Assembly: GCA_905178155.1 (NCBI GenBank)
Contig: CAJINV010000005.1
Coordinates: 306,999 to 370,998 of the forward strand
Reading direction: 5' to 3'
Origin: Amoebophrya sp. A120
Taxonomy: Eukaryota > Sar > Dinophyceae > Syndiniales > Amoebophryaceae
DNA length: 64,000 nucleotides
A model generated the notes under the pieces. The model searched no databases, was not told the DNA's origin, and worked only from the letters and a program-made list of their open reading frames with translations. Made by a program: the position numbers and the translations under genes. This document shows, piece by piece, positions 56,193-64,000 of the stretch (positions are counted from its first letter, which is position 1; the number at the start of each line of letters is the position of its first letter).

Positions 56193-57671
56193 TCTTCAAC
56201 AGGGGCGGAGCGGCGAACGGTGCGGTTTGACCATCACTTTGTAGTTCCTGTTGCAACGATACTAATGATTTTTCATCTATAACAACGAAACAAGGGCTAG
56301 GCCGCGCCCGCAACTACTACAAGAAACATGCTGGCGCGGTCACTTTACTAGCTGCTGAGCAGTCTACTTTTGGAGGTACAGAGAGTCTATGGCCTGTGAT
56401 TTGTAGTACTTCTTTTTTCAACATCCTTAACGTCTTCATTTTGTACAGTTATTTGTACAGCTTTGATCAAATCTGCCGCAGGTCATGAGGGTGATTCTGT
56501 GCATGCGATTACGATTTGATTCTTGCCGCATATACTTAGTCAAGATTGTGCTTTGACCTTTTCAACCTGTAGTTCTTAGACAGTGGATCTCTACTTTGTC
56601 TCGCCTCAGAAACGTTGATGCGGGCAGTTGCATGGCTGACCACTTTTTTTGGCTATTATAGGCCGCGTGATCTTCGTATGGATTCGGCCACTGATATCTG
56701 CTTGGCGTAGAGGGAACAGTGGACGCCAATGTCGACTTTTGTTGATATCATTTTTGAAAATAGAGTTTGTACTCATGATATTCAAGGGGCGGCGCCACTG
56801 TCGATAAAATATTGCCACACGACAGGCAACTTCCATAGCTTGCAGTTGCAGCACGGATTTTCTTCTATAGGTTTTAGGGTTTTTACGTTGTGTGGTCCGA
56901 ACACCGAATGCTGTGAGCAGGTAATTTTATGCTAAATGAACCAATTGCAACTGCAAGTGCAACATCGCACAAAATGACTCGCAACTGTATAGAAGATGTA
57001 TCTCGAGCGCGACGCGCCAGTGACGATCGCGTGGGCTTCAGTCCCGACGAAAAATCAAGGTAGAGAACGTCAAAACGTGTCTTCATTTCACCCCAGGAGA
57101 AATTTGGTCTCGGCGACGGTGTGAAGATTTGTGATCGAACCTCGTGCTATCGTCCAATTTTTGATATGATTGTGCTTGCTTTTATTGAGAGGAGCGTCAG
57201 TTTCGAGCGAAGTCTGGTATAGCGTTTGTGGGTCAGATCGTTTTATTCGCGTCCTTTTCTTGTTTTCGTTTCTCGTCGTTCGCATCGTGCTCTGCCGACG
57301 GTTGTTAATTAATTTGTCACACCAAGCAATAAAAAACACCACGAAAATGCGCAAATTGAAATTCATCTCTAGCACGAGTAGAAGTTGTTTTGGAAGTAGG
57401 ACTTCTGCCGGTTTTCCGCGCGAGGTCGCCGACCCGGCGGCATAGATATAGTAGAACCGAGAATTAGTGGGTCAGGTCCTCACGGCAACTGGACGCGGCC
57501 CAGCTGCAGCTGCATTGATACGTACAAAAGGAAAGGGATTTACTTATTTCGACGTAATAAAGTTTTACGTACTTCTTGTGAAAAGAGCTGTGTCCTCCTC
57601 ACCCTTCCCCGTTGAAACAAAAACAAGAACTACAATTCTAACCTAAAAGTCCCATCCGCCCCCACTTCAAG
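56193..57671. other. Intergenic
   Basis: About 1.5 kb. No gene, RNA or repeat could be supported. Confidence 0.6.
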
Positions 57672-59390
57672 ATGGCGTGCGTTGTTGGGCCCACCGACGC
57701 CGGGATGTCGAAATTCGACAAAGGCAATATTACGAAAGTTTTCCGAGTCTGGAGCGAACGAATCGACAAGGAGCTCGAGGTACGGCGTTTTTACACATCT
57801 ATGCGTCGCTTGTTGTTTATTTCTTGCGAAACGTCTCCCCTCATGATCCAGCATCCATGATAAGAAATACTTTTTAATCAAAACAGATAAATGTGTCAAC
57901 CGATAGACACTTTCGCGTGGCCCACATGCCGAGCATAATGCCGCAGAAGGTAAACAACTGGGACCCAACGAAGCAAAAGCTGGAAGACCCAAAAACACTA
58001 GAAAAATCCGTGAAATTCGACTACCCACCACCACACGAAATCACGGACATCAAATATGTCGGTAGGATTTTCTTCGTTACCATGGTAGCGTTTTGGTTTT
58101 CCTTTCGCACTGAATGTATGAAGATGCTAATAATGTGCACTCAATGTGGTGCTGAGCGCTCGATTTTTTTCTGTGCCTTCATCTTCGCAAACAAAAGAAC
58201 GCTCGCCATTGAATTTACAATTGGCAGATTATATATGAATCACGCCAGGTGTGCAAGCGTTTCCCCGCGAGCGGTTTGGCATTCCGCAGTCAGAGTACCA
58301 CAAAATAGGGTGGATGCAGACGCCAGCGGAGTTTAGAACGAAATTCGCAGTTGATTTGCTGGACAACAAGAAGGACAAGACCACGACGTTTTCAACCGGT
58401 TTGAGCAACATGAGGGACGACTACTGGAGGACACAGCAGGTACTATTTTTGACTTGCTGCTAAGATGCCCGTTTTTTTTTTGCCTTGTTTCACCACAGCG
58501 AGCTTTTGCTTTTTTATGTTCCCGACATTGGTTGATTGATTCGAAATCGAATTCGTACATGATCCGCACGTAATAACAGCGGCCAAAAGTGAAGAACCCG
58601 ATGGCGCACCACGTTGGCTACATCACTGGCCTGGGCGACAACCCCTACGAGAGAACCATCAAGCACCCGGAGAGGCTAAACCCAGTGGATCCGCTGACGC
58701 AGGAGTGGAAAGCCATGAAAAAGAAGGACCGGAAAATGAGAAAAAAGGTGGAGGAAGCCGGGTTTGAGGTGGCGCACCGGGAAAGAACGGAGAAAAAAAA
58801 GAAGAAAATGATGGATGTAGACCGGGATCTACTAGCGGACGCGGAAGTGGAAATAGCGGTATTATGATGGAGGTGGAGTTTTGCTAATGCTTTATTAGGT
58901 TTGTCTCTTTCATGCAAAAAACGCTTTAGGCTTGGCGTGGAACAATAACGAACGTTAACGTTCTGTGTTGTACAAAAGTTGAACAAAATCGACTACCAGT
59001 CCGACGCCGCGACGCCGTCCATAGTATCGTCGAACATGACTGACATGGTGAAGGCCCAAAGCCAAGAGCAAATCTTCCAGCTGAAAACCGAAAACTGCCA
59101 CAACGAACTGGTATTTTTTACCATGTGGTTTTGTTGAGTAGTTGCAAAAAACTGTATAATGACAGTAGGTTCCGGATTCGCACCAGAAAAAATTGTGATG
59201 CTTCACTATACAACTTAAACCTCAACTTGAAAAACAGCTGAAGAAATACGGGAGGTGGCGGAGCATTGCGGGCAACAAAAAATGGTTCCACCCGCTTTCG
59301 AACTCCGACGTGACGCTCTTCGCGGACGAGTACACAAAGCAAATGCTCACCGGCCCGCACATGAAGACGCAGCCACTGGTCAGTCGGTAG
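57672..59390 (+). CDS. Hypothetical protein, 345 residues, five GT-AG introns
   Basis: Not recognised. Exons 57672-57779, 57887-58061, 58249-58439, 58580-58858, 58979-59110 and 59238-59390 sum to whole codons. All introns are GT-AG, of 107-187 bases, with no introner, which makes this the reference for ordinary splicing in this genome. The protein is basic. It carries repeated short conserved-looking motifs (NNWDPTKQKL, GIPQSEYHKIGWMQTP, MAHHVGYITGLGDNPYE) and a Lys-rich coiled segment. No signal peptide or membrane segment is seen. The style of tandem short motifs resembles axonemal inner-arm or microtubule-inner proteins, but that is a guess. Confidence 0.8.
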
Positions 59391-60392
59391 GAAGAGAAGT
59401 CACGACGAGGACAGTGCAGGTGAGAATGTGAATGAATTTACCTAGATTATCACACTGAAGTCACACTGTTTGAATGAATTTACGCTTAGAATTGCAAAAC
59501 AAGACTGTTTGAATGAATTTACGCTTATGGTCGAAGAGGTTCTAGTTGTACTCTTGAAAATATTTCGGACTCTTAATTAATCGTAAGCAAAAAACCAAAC
59601 AGTTCGTTCTCGGAATCCTCAGAGACGAATCTGTAGACGAAGTTATGCCTTTCGTTAATACGCTACTACTTATCTGTATCCTGGCTAGCAAGCTAAATCT
59701 GGAGCAAATGAACCGTTTATTGGAGGTGTTGGTTGGATAAATGTACGATCGCTGAGGCCAGAAATCGCTCGGTAGTTCGCTATTGAGTTCTTTTCTGTCC
59801 CAGCTAGTGGCGTCAAAACGGCAAACATTATCGAACTGCTCGCCGAGCTTACTGTAGAAAAGAATTTGGTTCGTACGGTGCACAGGAAGGAAAAATGTTG
59901 ACCCAGATGAAATTGTCATGACAGCAAGGGTGCATGTGCAACAGGCGGCTGCGCTATGTTCTCCTTTGAGAATCGCTTTCCATAGTCCTTTAGCGGTGTT
60001 TGCTAAGATCACAGAGATTTGGTGAAAATCAAAACCCCGCTGTCAACAAGATCGGTACAACAACTACGGTTGCCTTGGGCTTCATCGGTTTTCTGCAGGC
60101 AAACAACGGAGCAAATTGTCGCTTTCGTGGGCTGAAAGTTCAAGCCGCATTCTGCGCACTATCGACTTCGACAGATGAATCTTTTGCCCCGACGAGATTT
60201 TCGCTGTTCATTTGAATCCGCTCCCCACCAGCCCAGTATTCATTCACTTTTTTTTTCAACTCCTCCTTCTCCTTGTTTGTCGTCGTTGCTTTACGTTCTT
60301 ACGTCATTGACATGCAGCATCGGTTTACGATGCGCACTACAACTTTTAGGCGAAGTGACAAAATCAACAGAGCGCCCCATTGACACCCCAAC
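59391..60392. other. Intergenic
   Basis: About 1 kb without a supportable gene. It contains the 24-bp direct repeat listed separately. Confidence 0.6.
59465..59527. repeat. 24-bp direct repeat
   Basis: Two identical 24-bp copies containing ACTGTTTGAATGAATTTACG at 59465-59488 and 59504-59527. A partial third (GTGAATGAATTTAC) lies just upstream. Confidence 0.85.
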
Positions 60393-62877
60393 ATGACTTC
60401 CGGCGACGTTGTTGTCCTTCCGCCTCTCGAGCCAGCCGAGGGCTGCGCGCCTGCAGTTACCGCGTCTCCACTGGCGGAGGTCGTGGACCATGACACGAAA
60501 TGCATCTCAAAACCAGCCAACGCTTCGAAAGACGTTTCCCTACGATTTACGAACCTCGCTGACAAAACGCTGTTTGTTTACAAACCAAATGCACCAGGCA
60601 CAACGTTTGCCAAGGCGATGGAGGCCTTTGAAAATTTCGTGCGGGAACAGGCGGAGAGTTATGAAGGGCACATTGACCGCGGTTACGTGGGCCGCTTTGT
60701 GAGCTACATGGGCTTTGGCGAGACTAAACCGTGGTCTTTGGCACCGGCCGAGTTTAACCCGTCACTGACGGATATTTGCTTTGTTGGGCAGGGGGATGCT
60801 TTTAACGACGCGGCACGCTTCTGCTTGCGGGATGTAACCGAAGTGGTGCTCGCTACGGCGCGAGCAACGGATGCGAGATTCTTTCAGGATATCTGGAACG
60901 AGGTGAGCGCCGAGGACCCGACGTCAGGCCGTCGAGATTTCCAACAGTGCGTCCCGGGCTTCCTCGCTCTCGTCTCCCACGTGCGGGTGACACAGGTGGA
61001 ACTCGATCTCCATTTTAAAGTATCTCCAGCAGATATTGTATGCTTAAAACGTCCCCACCTCATACTTGTAACGCAAATCTGCATGATGCTGAAAATCAAA
61101 ACGTTTCTCACGCGGAGCCGCATGAGCAGTATTTTAGTCGTATTTTGCAATTTGTGATGCTGCAATCAGTTGTGAGTGACAAGCTAGAGCTCGACCCAGC
61201 GTTATTTCTGTGATTGGCTAGTGCGGCCGCGTCGCAAAGCGAGATCAGTAAGTATGATGTTTTCCAGCTTCCACACAACACCACCTGAAAGGTAAATTCT
61301 TGAGCCTGGTCCTGCACTTGAGAAAGATCCTGCGCATGCAAATTTGCTTGACAGAAACATCAGATCCGGGGTGGGGACTACTTGCATCGTTTTTGCACGG
61401 GATAAAGCGGGCCACTGCCTCGCGTCCAAGAGGAAACGAAATTCATCACAGAACTCGGTCTTGACGAACTCTTTCTGAACCGACGCATCACGTCAAATTC
61501 CGAGCTCCAGCAAGTCCACTTCTCCCCGCGAGGGGAGACCGCGATCGCAACGCAGTACAGTGGCGCGGCGCTGAACCGCGTAGCCGAGATTTTCCGAAAG
61601 GATATGGGGTTGGATTTACGCGCGGAGGATAGCTGGAGTCTCGGGCAACGCAAGAATTCCAGTGCCGCACTGGGAAAACAGGAAATTGAACGCGTTGGGA
61701 ACGACCTAAACACCTACGATGCGGCGCAAGATGGGGAGCTGATTCTAGAATTAGAATGTAAAAAGACGGGGATCGGCGCGCTGCTTTCCCACGTAGGGAG
61801 AGCGGGTCGACGGTTTGCGCGCGACGATTTGCTCCTCTTTCTGCACTGCTGGACTGAGGTCGAGTGGGACAATTCGGTCGAACCAGGGGACGTAAATTTG
61901 CAGGCGAAGCTATCGTAAGGAAAAATCCCCCCTTCCCCTATCAAAAAGGCACACCTCAGAAAATTTGCCATTCTGATTTGTGGCTACAAATCGTATCTGT
62001 CTTGCAAGAAGGCAACCCCACAGGCCCCGCAGTATTGTGTAGGCGGTTTGTGATGCTATTGGGCCTAAAGCATAGACGTTCCTCATGCTAAGCACCTAGG
62101 CCAGCACCTCTCTACTCGGGTTTGATATGTGCCTGCAGGCCTGTGCAGCAAGAGGGGCCCGACTTGTGTAAGCAAATCCAGCACCAGAAATTTCGTTTCG
62201 ATATGGGGAGGGGTCATTTTTCATTGTAATAGAAGCCGCGGAGCTGAGACGGCGCCGTGCAGCTGCAGGTCCGGCAGAAATTTTTCCACGCGTTTTCCGC
62301 GAGCGTGCTTAGGGCAAAAATTCCGGAGGGACCGCTGCGGGAGGCGTTCGGTGCGTTTGACGTGTACTTTGTGCGCCAAGAAATGCAGAAGATAGAAGAT
62401 ACATACTGGATCGACCTGCTGACCGAGCGCAGATTTCAGAGCGAACGGGAGAAAGAGGCGGAGCACGAGAACGCTGGTTCGAAGCAACGACCCACGCGGA
62501 ACATCATGAAAGAGCGCCCCGAGACCGCCAGACAACTCCGGAACAGCCTCGTCGGGTTCGTGCTCGTAACGAACGCTGCGGCCGGGTCTTCTTCCGACGG
62601 CTCACCTGGCCGCGAACTCGATCCGGAACAAGGTGGGGAAATAACTTTGGAGCAGCTCCTGGAGGAAGTGAAAGGTAACGGTCCTAGCCAGGCTCCCGCT
62701 GCTAGAAGGGACGTGAATCAAGATCATGGTGAAGATGCTCATCAAGAAGAAGTTCTCAGCGCCGGCGAGGAACAAGGCGAGGTGGAGGACATGAGGGAGT
62801 ATGAAATCCAAATTCAAGTGGTGGCCAAGCCGTGGCCAGACTGGATGGACTTCGCCGCGATAGAACCCGAATTCTGA
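60393..62877 (+). CDS. Hypothetical protein, about 580 residues
   Basis: Not recognised. Supported coding pieces are 60393-61038, 61410-61891 (or to 61910) and 62263-62877 (or from an earlier acceptor). The first piece has a globular look (RGYVGRFVSYMGFGETKPWS, LTDICFVGQGDAFNDAARF). The second continues with LGLDELFLNRRITSNSELQQ. The third has FFHAFSASVLRAKIP and an acidic C-terminal stretch, ending WPDWMDFAAIEPEF. The first join, across a decayed introner, is in frame. The second is ambiguous. Removing the family C element by the 5-base rule gives an early TGA at 62245. A GT-AG intron 61892-62262, enclosing the element, gives one 580-residue frame. Confidence 0.65.
61039..61404. mobile_element. 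Introner, decayed and enlarged, family B-like
   Basis: TATGCTTAAAACGTCCCCAC at the left and a right end ATCGTTTTTGCACGGGATA preceded by GGGGTGGGGAC. At 366 bp it is longer than other family B copies (279-291). Flanks TATTG and AAGCG no longer match. A join of 61038 to 61410 keeps the frame. Confidence 0.8.
61911..62231. mobile_element. Introner, family C, frame-breaking or nested copy
   Basis: TATCGTAAGGAAAAATCCCC at the left and GGGGTCATTTTTCATTGTAATA as the right-hand pattern. GAAGC is duplicated exactly (61906-61910, 62232-62236). Unlike every other copy, simple excision meets an in-frame TGA 9 bases after the second duplication. The interior is inverted relative to 29735-30056. Confidence 0.9.
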
Positions 62878-64000
62878 TATATTCGAGAATGAAAAGTGAA
62901 GAGGTTTCGCTCTACTACTTGCACCTGAAGGATGAAAAATTAATATGAGAAGAAGTGTCGTGTTTGCGCAACTTGTTTCGATTTCGAAGCCGTAGAAAGC
63001 CAAATTAACGTCGCACTGCGGCACCCCGGCTGCTCTGGCCCTGCAGAACTTCGTGAAAACGTGGCTCTACTTCAGCAGCTAGGCACACTGCGCGCTGCTT
63101 TCTTACCTAGCTTATCCGTACCCTGTTCTAGTAAATATCCGTTGGTTTGGAGCATCAATTGTTGAGACCAGGGATCTGCTCTGCGTATGACTGTGTTCGC
63201 GTATGACTTTGATTTGCGTTAATCTCTTTCTCTCAGAAAGGTTCAGGCTCCTCAAGGGATCAGCGGTGGCTGCGGCCAATAAAAATGGAATATGATCATC
63301 GTACAAAAATCAAATCGTAAGGAACATCCGACCAAGCGCCTTGTGCTACCCTTTCTTTGGTAGTGGTACTTTTCCATTAAGTATCAACGTTTTCTAACGT
63401 TTGGACCTCGCCTATACATTTCTCAACGGGAGGAAGAAATGAACACTTCAATTTTAATAGCGACGTTGTGTGGCGATATTATTGCTCTGATTTTCCGTAC
63501 TTGATTTGGTTCTTTGTTGGCTTGGATTGGCAGAGACAGAATAAATCTGCCTCAATTATGGAGATGTCGCTACCTTTACCACGGCGTGTGCGGCCCTTTA
63601 GGTGATAGGGCTGTGTATCCAAATGAACCGTGGATCTGCGACTGCGACTGTGCTCCCAACTGCGACTGCTGCTCCCAACTGCGACTGTGGTTCCAGCCTG
63701 CGACTGCGACTGCGAAGGTTCAGCTGCAGCTAAGCACCATCCAAGACCGAAAATGCCGCTTTTTTTTACAAATAGCATGAGAACAAATCCACTATACAGA
63801 ACTAATATTAATATTATACACTTAATATCTCAACAAGTAAATAAATACGGATGCCCCTCGGCGCATCATTTTCGAGTAAGTGACGGAAAGGACTAGACTT
63901 ATATGGAAAGGGCTAGCAGATCCCTGGTAAGCTAATGCAAGGCGGCACGACTGGACCCGCATTCGAGGCGGGGGTCGTGCCATGGAAAATTTCTTTCGAT
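62878..64000. other. Intergenic, right edge
   Basis: No gene supported. A short GCGACT-rich array lies at about 63637-63715. A perfect 8-bp stem GGCACGAC/GTCGTGCC (63944-63951, 63974-63981) encloses a second stem CCCGC/GCGGG. Confidence 0.5.

Noticed and set aside
63937-63985. Possible tRNA
   Set aside because: Acceptor-like strands are only about 22 bases apart, with no room for D and anticodon arms, and the T-loop lacks the usual first T. Only a hairpin is supported.
1-64000. CRISPR arrays, bacterial operons, ribosome binding sites
   Set aside because: The genes have multiple introns and eukaryotic families (kinesin, CapZ, CTF8, EF-hand). No spacer-repeat arrays are present, and tandem repeats here are minisatellites.

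Overview
This is a protist nuclear contig, most likely from a dinoflagellate-lineage alveolate. The best fit is the parasitic Syndiniales genus Amoebophrya. That assignment rests on established knowledge: Amoebophrya genomes are described as carrying invasive introner elements, i.e. non-GT-AG introns with terminal inverted repeats and short flanking direct repeats. No database search was possible. All fourteen gene models lie on the + strand, which also fits the co-directional gene arrays of dinoflagellates. One assembly gap of 243 N lies at 50591-50833.

Layout. 632-8236 and 9516-about 15300: two tandem paralogous cysteine-rich single-pass membrane proteins. 16641-21970: a kinesin with an FHA-like region. 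22699-23930 and 24443-28016: two unrecognised proteins. 29565-34705: a 1003-residue protein with a possible FtsJ-like methyltransferase region. 34706-37378: no firm gene, with a GC-rich island. 37379-38307: a centrin/calmodulin-like EF-hand protein. 38993-39757: CTF8, a subunit of the RFC-Ctf18 clamp loader. 40532-44912: a long-chain acyl-CoA synthetase. 47350-48135: a SHOCT-domain protein. 48640-50965: nested minisatellites. 51442-52653: F-actin capping protein beta. 53130-56192: a secreted or membrane hypothetical protein. 57672-59390: an unrecognised protein with five ordinary introns. 60393-62877: an unrecognised protein.

The outstanding feature is the set of 27 introner elements (169-391 bp) that interrupt eight of the fourteen genes. 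Each begins TA (nearly always TAT), ends ATA, has terminal inverted repeats, and sits between 5-bp target-site duplications (18 exact, 3 with one mismatch, 6 decayed). In 26 of 27 cases, removing the element plus one duplication copy joins the exons in frame, so they behave as introns without GT-AG ends. At least six terminal-repeat families (A-F) coexist, sometimes within a single gene, and share an inner motif (TTGTGATGC and its complement). Near-identical copies are found spliced in opposite orientations. About two dozen conventional GT-AG introns lie in the same genes.

Exon structures below were joined by hand from reading frame, direct repeats and GT-AG signals. Where the coding length could be summed, it is a whole number of codons.
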